From: Ophthalmolycus amberensis
Lineage: Eukaryota; Chordata; Actinopteri; Perciformes; Zoarcidae
Length of the DNA stretch: 64,000 bases
Reading direction: 5' to 3'
Assembly (NCBI GenBank): GCA_024529925.1
Contig: JAFEUB010001791.1
Coordinates: 806,001-870,000 of the forward strand
Shown here: piece after piece, positions 50,278-61,337 of the stretch
Layout of the letters: each line of letters opens with the position of its first letter
Numbering within the stretch: position 1 is the stretch's first letter
Translations under genes and position numbers: made by a program
The notes under the pieces: generated by a model
The model's input: only the letters and a program-made list of their open reading frames with translations
Told to the model about the DNA's origin: nothing
Database searches by the model: none

Positions 50278-51526
50278 TTAAACCCCCGAGAGCAACTTTC
50301 TAAGAGGCACCTCCCGCTCCCCCAGCAGGGTGTCCCTCTTGAGGCTGGTGCCTTTGTTCACCACCTTGAACTTCATCAGCAGGTTCTTCACTTGAACCAA
50401 GCTTATCGAGTCAAAGAAGAAGTCCTCGTTGAAGACCGGATTGCGGCTGTTCTTGATGATGTTGCTCCTCTGCTTCTGCTGCTTGCCCGGGTTCAGGTAG
50501 ACGGACACGCAGCAGTTGATGCTCTTGATGTCAAAGTGCTTGTCGTAAAGACTCTCCGCCACCAGGACACGGATGAGCAGGCGGGAGGTGCTGGAGTCGT
50601 GGTTGGCGCTGATCCTCATCGACCCGCCTTTGTGCAGGTTGATGGTGTGCTCCCGATGGAGCCCGTGGTCCGACGCTCCGGCACCGTGGAAGGAGGGGAC
50701 GTGGAGCCGTCGCTGGATGCTGGGGCTGGGCTCGGCCGAGCTGCACTCGTCGGTGGAGAGAGAGCTGTGGCGGGCGAACGTCCGCTTGACTTTCACGACT
50801 TTGGCCTGCGTCTCGTGGGTGAAGATCTTGAGCAGGGAGGCGGAGCGGGAGAGCAGGGGAGAGCTGAAGGGAGAGGACTCGGCTGAGGAGCAGGTGTCAC
50901 TTTCCCCTCCGCTGAAGTACCGGTACGGATTCATGTGAGAGGTGTTGCAGTCAGCTGGGTTGAGGTGGTTTGCCCCTTCGCTGCCTCTCCCCTGGGTCTT
51001 CCTCTGGGTGTTTGGGGAGGTGATATGACTGGTAAGCTCGCAGTGGAAAAGTGACTCTTTACGGCGAGTGTGGGGGCTTTCCTTCAAGGTTGCAAAGCCA
51101 TAAGGTGTTTGAGTCTTCGGCACATAAGGCAGGGACATTGCTGTCTGCGACTGGGGGTCTGCATTGGTGTCTCCAACATCATCAGCACTCTCTATCTGTA
51201 TGATGTGTCGGTTTGCTGCTCTCAGCAGGTTCTTGGTGGTGTCTCCCTGCGATCTTCGCCACCAGGCGTGGACTTCTCGGGCTGCTGATCTTCTTCCCAC
51301 CGCTGATAGTTAGCTCCGAAGTTGAGGGTTGCAGTCCTTCTTTGAGCGTCACAGTAGGGATCTCAGGTTCTGGGGGGGTGCTGACCAGCTTTGGGGGAAT
51401 GAAAAAGTCTGGGATCTTGTCGGGCGTGAGGACGTTGCTGTAGGCGACGCATTTCTTGTCTCCGTTCTCCCCGTGACGCAGCACGCCGCTCTCCACCGTT
51501 CCGCGGATCTTGTCCAGAACCCACAT
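50278..51526 (-). CDS. c2cd4c: C2 calcium-dependent domain-containing protein 4 (C2CD4C-like), with apparent frameshift
   Basis: This is a single coding exon on the minus strand, ATG at 51526-51524 (context gggaccATGt) and TAA at 50280-50278. Conserved landmarks in order: MWVLDKIRG start; NVLTPDKIPDFFIPPKL at residues 31-47; ISSPRSPRLVAKIAG at 80-94; RHIIQIESADDVGDTNADPQ; AMSLPYVPKTQTPYGFATL; ESPHTRRKESLF; a serine-rich middle; and a C-terminal C2 domain from about residue 300 (LLIRVLVAESLYDKHFDIK to RNPVFNEDFFFDSI). These motifs mark the C2CD4/NLF family, mostly nuclear C2-domain proteins linked in mammals to inflammation and islet or endothelial biology. The open frame breaks after G94: GGG at 51245-51247 seems to hold one G too many, and the length, 1249 nt, is not a multiple of three. 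The upstream frame alone would stop about 20 codons later. The paralogue is chosen from linkage to cdc34. Confidence 0.88.
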
Positions 51527-51580
51527 GGTCCCACCAGACAGTGGGATGCGTTGGCGTGTGGAGTAGGTGCAGTCAGGTGT
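51527..51580 (-). other. 5' UTR part of c2cd4c exon 2
   Basis: The minus-strand acceptor attgcag at 51581 precedes this leader (ACACCTGACTGCACCTACTC...), which runs straight into the ATG. It pairs with the donor at 52529. Confidence 0.7.
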
Positions 51581-52529
51581 CTGCAATTAATAACACACAG
51601 GTGGGAGATGGAAATGATCAAAGGATGGAAACTCCACGGGGAGCGGAGAGATAATAATAACACCTATGTGTTTTAGCTCTGATGACGCAGACTTGAAACA
51701 GCATTAACACTGAACAAACAGGAAATATTGCAGCTGCTAAACTTTTGGAGCTCTCGACAACAGATGCTCTCTCAAAGATATAGCTTCAAAAATAATTTGT
51801 TTGAAGAACTGAATTGACTCAACTTATTACATTTTAGGGAAGTGGAACTAACAGCCATCTCAACCAGCAGGGATGTGAAGTCTTTGAATGCACAAATCAA
51901 CCAGAATTCAACTACAATATTTATTTAACAGTCATAATTTAGACAGCAGAGTGGCTTTAATGATTGGTGGTGTGTGGCAGTGTGGGAGCTGATTAACAAC
52001 AATACAAAGGGTACTTCACTCTTTTTTTTCTTCAATCTTGATATTTCTAAAGTACCAAATTTAACGTCACATTCTTTATTTTGTTATTTATCCGCATTGT
52101 AATAACATGCACTATTTGTGCTCCCTCCTCGTTTGTGCGCATTTTATTGTTAAAACGCAGAAAATTCTGATTTACTTCTGGCTTTCTGTTTTACTTAAAA
52201 ATATAAGGCGAGATGGAGAAAAGAATATTAGGAAATAATTATAATTTTGCCTAATTGAATTACATTAATGCTGCTAAAATGAACGATTTAACAGCAAGAT
52301 TATCTTTCCGCTTCTTCACTGTTATGTACTTTACGTTTTAACCAAAAAGGATGAAGAAAAATATCCAACAAAAGTTACAAACGAAAATATATAATTCAAC
52401 AGGTGCTACAAGGCTTCCTCCAATTGCGCACGAGTCGGTTTTTCAAAACCTCTAAAACCTTGTGTCTCCGTGGAGTCTGGCGGTAACACGCTGCTCCTGT
52501 CTTCAGAAATGTATAAAGAATTTACTCAC

Positions 52530-52625
52530 CGAGAGTCACAGTCGTCTTTGTCCACTTTCTCCGTCAGTAACAGGTGTCTTCTCCACGGGTAAGACTGTGC
52601 GCTCCGTGGCGCTGCTCTGCGCCCT
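52530..52625 (-). other. c2cd4c non-coding first exon
   Basis: On the minus strand the exon ends CTCTCG/gtgagt at 52530, a strong donor. Its start is inferred about 30 bases downstream of the TATA box. It contains no ATG in a good open frame, consistent with a 5' UTR exon separated from the coding exon by about 950 bp of intron. Confidence 0.65.
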
Positions 52626-52653
52626 CAGACGGTCTCAGCTCCGGAGCTGAGCA

Positions 52654-52687
52654 TTTTATAGACCGCACAGAGCTGCAGCTGACCAAT
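52654..52687 (-). promoter_or_regulatory. c2cd4c core promoter: TATA and CCAAT boxes
   Basis: Read on the minus strand, an ATTGG (inverted CCAAT, plus-strand 52683-52687) is followed by TATAAAA (plus-strand 52654-52660). A palindromic GCTCAGCTCCGGAGCTGAG lies just downstream. The spacing suits a TATA-driven promoter with a start near 52625. Family members in mammals are cytokine-inducible, which would fit a TATA promoter, but no inducible element is proven here. Confidence 0.65.
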
Positions 52688-53074
52688 GAGATCGGTGTGC
52701 GTTTGCGTGTTTCCCAGTACAACCAACTGCAGGAAACACACTGGTTACATATCAGAGGCAGAGGAATCCTACAGGTGGGTTTAGGATTTTTTTTAACCAG
52801 CACAGCCACTGCTCCACATAAAGATGTTTTGTGGGGGTATTTGTGCTGCAAGTGCACTTTCTCACATAACCTGGACGTTAGAATAAGGACACACAGCCAC
52901 TCTCGCTTTACTCATCTTGTTGTCTTTCCCCAGGGACACACAACAGTTCTTTTAATTGATTTTACTCTGTTGCATCTTAACCGGTCAGCCTCACTCTCTC
53001 TTTGAAATACAGCTTTCAACCAAGGACACCATTAATGCCAAGAAGGCTTTTGTGTGCCCGTAGATCATTATATG

Positions 53075-53078
<4 letters not shown>

Positions 53079-53126
<48 letters not shown>
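53079..53126. repeat. (TA)24 microsatellite
   Basis: An uninterrupted TA tract. Confidence 0.9.
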
Positions 53127-53129
<3 letters not shown>

Positions 53130-54707
53130 TATTTGACCTGGAAAAGCACATGCAGCTGAGCAGACAATGAAGTGTGTTGTTTAAAATCAATTTCCAGCTG
53201 CTTCTCTTTTTGTCCGGCAGTCTTTGGGTTTCAACCGATGGTTTCAACAGACGGATCCGTTTCCCTGAACTTTGCTATGGCAACAAATACGTTTGTCAGT
53301 CTAAAATAGAAAAAGGGCCCCACTGACTTCATTGATCTGCAGGACAAAAAAGCACTTTATTTATCCAGATTGCTTGGTTTTGAGTCAAGTGCTATAACCC
53401 GTGGACTGAGAGGGGAGCAGCCACTGCTTTATCAGAGATCCTTTGCATAGATACAACAACGCTGCTGCATTGACTTGACAGGAAGGGATTTAGAAATGCA
53501 CGATTTCAGGTGGAAGAGTCGGTATCTGGTGACAAACAGCTGATTAGAACAGTGAGCAACGTGAAAAGCCTAGACGAGGCGTCACCTCTGCCTGTCTCTG
53601 CCTCAGTCGGATGGAAAACTTGATTTATTTCTGGCTCTTTAAAGCCCAGTGATCTGGAAAACTTGTACTTCCGGTCAATCTTCACTTAGATGAATAAAAG
53701 CATAACTCAATGACCCCCAGAAGCTCTTGGTACCATATCATACCAACAACTTAAGAGTAAGATCACATTCACCCGGCCTTATACAATGTGTCCCACGTTA
53801 TACAGAATCACAACCCAGGAGGGGAACAAACAATGTGTAACCATTAGTACAGACCTCTACAAGCTCTCCATCTTAACCTCGAGACACCCATTAACCTCCT
53901 CACATACGGCATGCAATGTGTGAAGGACTCCCAGCCCCTTTGAAATGCACAAATCATTCATATCTTCATGTCTAACCCTTCACGACACCAACGTATTAAT
54001 TACCAAATCTCAAGCATTTCTAGTTGACACTGACTATTCTTGAAGCAACAATCAAAGTTAAAGTAAACAAGACGAAGCGTCAGCAGCCATGCTACCGGCT
54101 CTGTGAGGCTTTGCTTTTTAAACAGAGTACAGCTGGGGCGGATGGGAATGTCACACGTTTTGTAGGTATTTGGTTATAAGCGATGCTATTGGACAAATAA
54201 AAAATGGACCTGATGAAAAGTCAGAACATCATCAAATTATTTAAATTCTTCCGGCGGGGGACATGAATATGTGTTCCAAATGTCAGCATTCAGTTCCATT
54301 ACCAGTCTCTAACCCAGCGGAGCCTTGTGGCCGAAATGAAGAACTGAATTTTCATGTTTTCCTCTAATTTACCAGCAGCCTGTACATTTTATACTTCTAT
54401 CTTTGTAACTTTAATATATATATTTTCCTTTTGATGTGTAGCGCATGAGGTGTGGCACATGGAGTTGCACAGAAATATGAGGAAAAATCTGTTTTCAGGG
54501 ACTCTAAGTCGGTGTGGCTCACTCACAGAGAGATCAGCCGACACATGTATGGATACCTGCTCCAAGACACACATAATGCAAACAGTAATGAATGACACTT
54601 GTGTGACATTTGTCATGACATTCAGACAATACAACAAAGGCGCACATGCACATAACCAACTATATGCAAACATGTCTGTCAACGCACGCGTCTGTGCAAA
54701 TATGCAT

Positions 54708-54709
<2 letters not shown>

Positions 54710-54740
<31 letters not shown>
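54710..54740. repeat. (CA)15 microsatellite
   Basis: A CA tract following gcatgcacac. Confidence 0.85.
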
Positions 54741-54742
<2 letters not shown>

Positions 54743-55631
54743 TAACCGGATCCAGAGGAGGATAAACATTCTGCACCAGGTGATGAAAGTTAACCTGAAC
54801 GTTCAACCTGCAGCGACGATATGGCATGTAAACTATGTTAGGTATTCCAGCTCTCGGTGGAGATAATTACACAGCTCGCCTTCTGAGGTCGTCTCAGCGT
54901 TCATTGGCTGATGTAATCAACCTGTGAAAAGAGCCACTTACCATATAGATTGCAGAGGCCCATTTGAGCCCTCATCCGCCGCCGTCTGAAGCCAGGCAGC
55001 GCTCACTCAGCGACCTATAGACACTCAAACTCTCACGTGTGTCGAGGGAAACGTGTTTTAAAATGGTTTCAGTGCTGAGAAAAATCTCAATTAGTGGCAA
55101 TGATGCAGTTCAGACTGCCCCAAAGCTTACTGAGAGCTGACCAGATCAGTTGACTGACTGATGAGGGTTTTCATTATTGATTATAACTGATATGAAACAG
55201 AGAAAAACACTAAGATGTCATAATCAATTATCAAAACAGGATAAACCCCCCTTATTGTTTAAAAGAAAGAAATAGATAATACAACAGTTATGAAAGAAAT
55301 ACGTTGATTAAAATGGAAACAATATCTGCTGAGGAATATTTGAATGCCGTGGTGCTCCATGCTCACACTGTTAACAGAGTCCTTTACGAAATAATGAGAT
55401 CAGCACACAAGCGCCTGTGAATCTTCAGCGTCTGAGACGAGGACAGCCCGAGAAAAGGTTAATGTGTCTGTTCTGCTCCCATTAATGGGCCGGACTCTAC
55501 ATCTCTGTCAGCCTGAACATGTGAGGAACACTGAGACTGCAAACCCCAGAGTACAGAAGTGCAGCTCCTCGGTGAACAAGTGCGTCAGTGTGGCTGAACT
55601 CGGTGGATAAACGGGTGGAGGCCAAACCACC

Positions 55632-56260
55632 AGTGGTGGCAGAAATACTCAGATCTTTTACTTCAGGTCCCATATTGTAAAAAATGAGATCTTTCATGTT
55701 TCATACTTTATAAATACCGTGAATGTAAAAGACAAAAACGCTCAATCCCTGGAGGAATACACACAAATTTCCGTAAGTGTCCCAGTTCATCTCCGGTTCT
55801 GAAATCTGTGAATGAATGACATCAGCTGACAGGAAGTACAAATGGACCCAAGCTGTTGCCTAGCAATGTTTCAGACAGAGGGTGAATACAGGTTAATTCA
55901 GACAGACAGTATGACAAGATAAAGAGTTAATTGAACATTAAAGCATGTAAAAATACTCTAGAAGAAATACTCTGGAAATGAGCAGAATATCTCCTTTAAG
56001 TAAAAGTAGCAATACCACAGTGTAGCTACATGCAGAAATAGTCCTGCATTCTAAATTTTACTCAAGTAGAAGTACAAAAGTATTAGCACTAAAATATACT
56101 TAAAGGAGTGAACATACTCATTATGCAGAATGGTCCATTTCAGAATAATGTAGCCTGTTATTGGATTATAGTTATATAATTAAATACATCACTTTAATGT
56201 TGCAGCTGGTAAAAGTGGAGCTTTTTAAACTTTATACTGCTGGGTAGCTTGTGAATTTCC
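55632..56260. mobile_element. CAGTGGTGG-type hAT MITE, interrupted
   Basis: The left end cagtggtggcagaaatactc, then agatcttttacttcagg, starts a teleost MITE. Its continuation resumes at about 55977 (aagtaaaagtagcaatacca, then cctgcattctaaattttact and aagtagaagtacaaaagtat). The intervening 270 bp (about 55700-55976) looks like a later insertion or unrelated replacement. The right terminus is not visible. Confidence 0.6.
55852..55868. promoter_or_regulatory. candidate RFX X-box
   Basis: gctgttgcctagcaatg matches the ciliary X-box consensus GTTGCCTAGCAAC at all but the last position. It lies in the segment that interrupts the MITE, about 3.2 kb upstream of the c2cd4c start. Confidence 0.4.
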
Positions 56261-56343
56261 CAGCTACATGCTTCCTGGAAGGAAAGGAAGTACGAGTTGC
56301 GGCTGGTACGCAGAAATGAGGACATCAGACTGAGCTCTGCTGG

Positions 56344-56345
<2 letters not shown>

Positions 56346-56377
<32 letters not shown>
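56346..56377. repeat. (GT)16 microsatellite
   Basis: An uninterrupted GT tract. Confidence 0.88.
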
Positions 56378-56378
<1 letters not shown>

Positions 56379-58424
56379 TGCATTGACTTAACCATCAACA
56401 CACATGGTCACTCATTATGGTTGACGCGTCACAGTGTCCATTTTTACCCCACTCTCTCTTGGTGTTGCCATCCATCTTTCTGCTTCCTGCCAACCCACTT
56501 CCACACAACTTCTGTTGCCTTGGAGACATCTCATATCCTGACACATGGATTGACCCCACCCCCCCTTCCCCCTCTCTCTCCTCCTCCTCCTCCTCCCCTC
56601 CATCACAAACTGTTCTCCTCCTCTCGTCTCACATTTCCTCACCTCTCTGTTACAGATCACCCAGTTGAACTCATCCTCCCCGGGACGTCCAGCTCTCTGC
56701 AGGTCACCGAGGTCTCCGACTTCCCGGCTGAAGCCTGGAGGTCTGCTGCCAAACCGCCAGCTGGAGCTGGGGGGGGGGGGGGGGGGGACAATGTAAGAGT
56801 GTGAACCCGCCTGAGAGAGGACCACGGGCTCTAACATCTGGCTCTGATCCAGCTTTATACCCCGCACTTTAAACAGAGCGTTATCCTTGTCACTGTATGA
56901 AAGAATAGACACCACATGGGAGAACAGCAATCCTCCAAATGCCAGAATCATTTCAGTGTCTTGCTCATTCTGGTCCACTGAACCGGCATTTGGATTGAAC
57001 ACGCGCAGGCCAAAATGTCAGACCTGTTGCCACGGGAAACACATTTTATGGACCTGGGATATCTCTGTGTGGGGGGGGGGGGGGGGGGGTGACCTGGGAG
57101 CTCAGGGCAGAGATGTTAAATGTTAAAAGGATGCAAACCCCCCCCCCCCCCCCAAAGACAAGGACAGATTAAACATATACAGCTGGCCTGAAACGCCAGC
57201 AGTCGTCGTTATTGATCTACATATTTGTCAGGTAAAATGGCGTTTCAAAGATTCATTATTGTTATTTTCTAGATCACAGCCAATGGTGGGTCAAGTTTAC
57301 CAAGAAGACATTCTATAATAAACCATATAAGTCAGGAGCAGCTTATCAGGACACTTTGATGTGAGTTATACTGTCTATCTATCGAGTCACAGTGGGTGAT
57401 GGGACAAGTGGAAAGGACAAGATGTCAGTAAGTGAATACATAACATATGGCTGATGTTACTCTCTAATCTCTATATATTTAAGGGGATGGCAGCGCTCCC
57501 TACTGGAGAACAAAGGCAGGGAAACATTGTGGGCTTCAGCTTGTGGCAATGATTGCAGAATCACAGACGTTCAAGCTAAGGAAACAAGAGAAACACACAC
57601 TTTAATAGACTGCTATTGAAAAAAACTATAAATTACACTCATGTGAGAGACTGTTTTGTCTCTTAAATCAATCATCCTTGTGGTCACTCAGGCTTTTTAC
57701 AGAACACAGACGAACAAGGAGCAAGCTGTTGCTGCCCCCTAAAGGCATGAAGTAGTCACAGAATGATTATGTACACCACAAAGAGCTGTAATTCCCACTC
57801 AATAAAGGATCAGAGCTGAGTAAAAACATACACAGGAGCAGTAAATATGAGCTATTTTATTTCAAATAAGAAAAGATTATTGTTTCATGGTGTTTGTGTA
57901 GTTATTTAAAGTCTTACCTCAGTTTTCTTGCAGGATCAAATTCATTTATGGCATCAGTAAGAAAAGACACAGTGGCAGGAACATCTATTCATTTCTTGAA
58001 ATATAACGACTTTGCCCAATAAGTTGGACTATCTGCAAGTGAAACAAAACACTCCTTTCTATCTCCAATAAAGCTGAACGTACAAGACAGGAGAATACGT
58101 CAGACAGAAGAAGTTTAAGTTTGTTGGATTAAAGTCTTTTCCCTATATGTGACTTGTCACTGATAAAATTCTCTACAAAAAAACCAAGCAGGGGTACCTG
58201 TACCCCAGGGGATACTTCTAAAGTTGCCAGGGGGTACGTGGAAAGACTGTAGAGTAACTCAGCTGATTAAAAATATAAATAAAAAATGCCATTTGATTAA
58301 AAAGTCAGAGTGTGAAAAGTAGTTGGCCAGCAAGCACGGAAGTTAAAACAGCTAAAAGGAAAGAATAAATGGTCAAATGTAATGAATAAATGGTAGTAAT
58401 AAATGGTAAATGTGGGTTAAATGG

Positions 58425-58665
58425 ACTTGCATTTATATAGTGAATTCCTAGTCTTCCAACCACTCATTCAACATTCTCACACACACACACACACACACAC
58501 ACACAAGGATATAAACTAATGCACATTCACACACATACTCACCCACCGACGGCAGTCTTGGGGAGCAATTTGGTGTTCAGTATCTTGCTAAGACATGCGG
58601 ACTATGGGACAGAGGGATCGAACCACCGATCTTCCGATAAGAGGACGACCCGTTCTACCTAAAGC
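58425..58665 (-). mobile_element. tRNA-derived SINE or SINE-like repeat
   Basis: Read on the minus strand, the head is aggtagaacgggtcgtcctc, ttatcggaagatc and ggtggttcgatccc. These resemble a tRNA-like A-box region and an RNA polymerase III B box (GGTTCGATCC). The body follows with agtccgcatgtcttagcaag, atactgaacaccaaattgct and a CA/TG tract (about 58478-58505). It ends with gaattcactatataaatgca. This order is a frequent teleost repeat. The extreme 5' bases of the head are truncated or diverged. Confidence 0.7.
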
Positions 58666-59685
58666 TATAAGTAAGGAATACATGGTGGAAATAAATAGCT
58701 GACCGCAATTTCATTTGATGAGATAAAAACAATGCAGTTGCAACATTTAGCTTCGCTCCAACTACTAACGTTACTACTACTAGTAGTCGTAGTAGTAGCA
58801 GCAGTAGTATGATGATGGCTGACCAAATCAACCCAAATATTTACAGTATGAAAAAATGATAGCTGTCCACTTTTATACAATGAATGGTAGACATTTGAAA
58901 CATACATTGGGATGAAGTGATACATGAGTACATCTCAGAACCACTGCGTTAGATAGTGATACATTTTAAAGTTTTAATTGTCTATTTCTTTGCTCATTGC
59001 ATATCAACTGTTTCAGGTAACTGCTATATATACTTGCAATACAACCTCCTCCATAACGTGATCAATCAGTAATATAAAAACAGTACTACTGGACTCCTTT
59101 GACCCAGGACCAAGTCAGATTACTTAGTATAGTATTTGGTAATAACACTCCTGTGTTACAATAAGACTTAAGCTTTGTTCCCAAACACTTAATTATTCCT
59201 TTTCAGTATTTGTCAATGGAGGCCACTAAAGTGAAATTGTTGGTTCAGCAGAGCCATAATGCATTTAGTGTCTGTTTGTAGAGACACACGAATATAAACG
59301 GCTAGGTCAGCATGACATAAAAAGATGACAGACTATCGGCCCACAGAGAGACGGGCTCATCACTATTGTGACTTGTCCGCATTTCAGCGCCCTCACTGCT
59401 GATCTGATGTGTGCAGTCTATAGTTGCATGTAGTGCATCATAGATGAGCAGCATTCATGCTAGCAGCTATATGAGGCTACAAGCACAGCACTACCTTTGA
59501 TGCGAAACGTGCTCAAAGTGACAATGACAACATGTGATGCGTGATGTTAAGCAGATACAATATTTACCATAATCACACAGTGAGGCACAGACGGATGATT
59601 TGCATTTATTTAATGCAAAGCAGCGCTACATGAACTAGTAAAGCCAAAATGGACTGATCTCACAGAACATACAGAAATACCTTAC

Positions 59686-59716
59686 CTCGTCTTCAGAGTC
59701 TTCACATCTTCTAGAG
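59686..59716 (-). other. possible 31-nt non-coding exon
   Basis: On the minus strand it is bounded by a cccttttag acceptor and a GAG/gtaagg donor. Joined to the 43-nt candidate at 59932-59974, no frame stays open, so it would be an untranslated or lncRNA exon. It lies between cdc34 and c2cd4c on their common strand. Confidence 0.25.
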
Positions 59717-59931
59717 CTAAAAGGGAACAGGAGACAAGGAAAAAGAAACAATGTATTTAGAAAAGTAATTTCCTACATGGAAAGCATCAGGAAACCCCTT
59801 AAAGCCACCACCACCCTGAGTCCAGCAGGGTGACTAGGTACACGTCTCATCGTGTACTTTCCTCATGTTTGCTCCACTAAAGAGTTAAAAATAAAACATG
59901 AACGTGAAGCAGGAATGGACACGGGTCTTAC

Positions 59932-59974
59932 CTCTCTAGCCCTGAGTTTCATTCACTCAACGCCATTTCAGTGT
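59932..59974 (-). other. possible 43-nt non-coding exon
   Basis: On the minus strand it runs from a ctctcatag acceptor to a GAG/gtaaga donor. The strong donor paired with a second one 246 bp away is the only support. Confidence 0.25.
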
Positions 59975-61303
59975 CTATGAGAGAACACAGAAAAGGGAAG
60001 AATGACGCCTTTAAAACTCAATTATTTTCCCCACATTAAAAAAGCAAAAAAAGGCAATATCTAATAAAGATTTTTATTTCAGATTTTAAATAGATTTACA
60101 AACCATAAGAAAGAAAAATACAAACAAGAAAAAACAAACATTAAACATCAAGTGACCGTCAAATATCCACATGTGCATATCAAGGTGTAAACAGTCCGTT
60201 GAAGCCCAAAAGTGAGACTCCCCGGCGTAAAGTTCACTCAGTTGGAAAAGGATTTGTTTGTTTGTTGGGAGATGTTATCGTTTCCTGAGGTTCTTGTCAG
60301 TTTTTTTGCAATCAACTGTTGGGTTGTTTTCCCCCCGCAGTGATGCAATCACCAATCAGCTCAGAGAACTGGGGGACGAGTGGGGAGGAGACGATAAAGA
60401 CAACAGTAGTTTGACAAAAATTAAATCCCATTCACCCGAAAATGTCAAAAAAAAAAAAACAGAGAGGGGGGGGGGGGGGGGGGGGGTCATTCGTAGGGTG
60501 TGTGATAGTCAATTATTGAGAACTCATTTCTGAGCATCTAGGGCTCAATAAAAGGCTGGAAAGATTACCGTGTGGTGGTTCTGCACAACTTTTCTGCCAT
60601 TATGATATTTGTGTATAATAAAGTTGGTACATTTAGTCATTCTTCCATGAACAATCCTGTGTTTTTAAACAATCAGGTCAATTTTCATAGCACTTAATAC
60701 ATACAAGATAGAAATCATTGCATCTCACACCACAATTTGGAAATTAAAGATTACATCAAAACAGTAAAAGAAGCCCCCCACCCCCCAAAAAAAATGGACC
60801 AACCCTCAGCCCATTCACAATGCAACAGTTTTAGATAAAATTGAGTAGAGGATCTTTGTCTGTGGACACAACCCCGGCCGTTATCGCGACTCTAAAACCA
60901 CAAACACGTCATAACAGCATGCTAGTGAAGAACCACGTTCTCCTGTTCATGCTCAAAGATCAACCCTATCCCCACTCCTTTTCCAACTCTGCTTCTTCTC
61001 AGCACATCTTAAAAAAACAATATTCACACACACACAACGGAAACATGATTACTGGGATGTTGGGAATTCCATCGTAAATACTGTTGGGTGGTGTTAACGT
61101 GTCTTTCAGCACTGCTGGCAGTCAGGAGAGAAGGAACCACGGAGCTTCTGACAGTGTAGACTGAAAACAAAAACCCCCGTCAGTCTGCATATTCACCAGG
61201 CCACTTCCATTCTCCTGAATCCCTCTCACACTGCTACCCGATCTCCTCTGAGGTAACAGGGTTCATTGATTCAGGTGAGTCAAGATGGCTGCAGTTTCAG
61301 AAG

Positions 61304-61337
<34 letters not shown>

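Larger units (their letters stand above)
52700..59685. other. non-coding region upstream of c2cd4c
   Basis: No gene is recognised. It contains a TA tract, GT/CA tracts, three long G or C runs (56769-56787, 57071-57089, 57138-57153), MITE pieces and a SINE. Two RFX-like sites (53272-53286, 55852-55868) suggest regulatory content. Confidence 0.5.

Noticed and set aside
50248..50886. 212-residue open frame on the plus strand
   Set aside because: It is the antisense of the c2cd4c C2 domain. The minus strand has clear family homology, and this frame has low-complexity composition with no recognisable domain.
56346..57002. Overlapping frames of 152 (+) and 195 (-) residues, with a possible acceptor at 56655
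   Set aside because: They rest on GT, CCT-rich and poly-G tracts. Both strands give equally unconvincing proteins and no donor completes an exon. A GTATAAAG on the minus strand near 56855 is not enough for a promoter call.
58600..58665. Functional tRNA gene on the minus strand
   Set aside because: A B-box-like ggttcgatcc is present, but the acceptor stem and 5' end do not form, and SINE body sequence follows directly.
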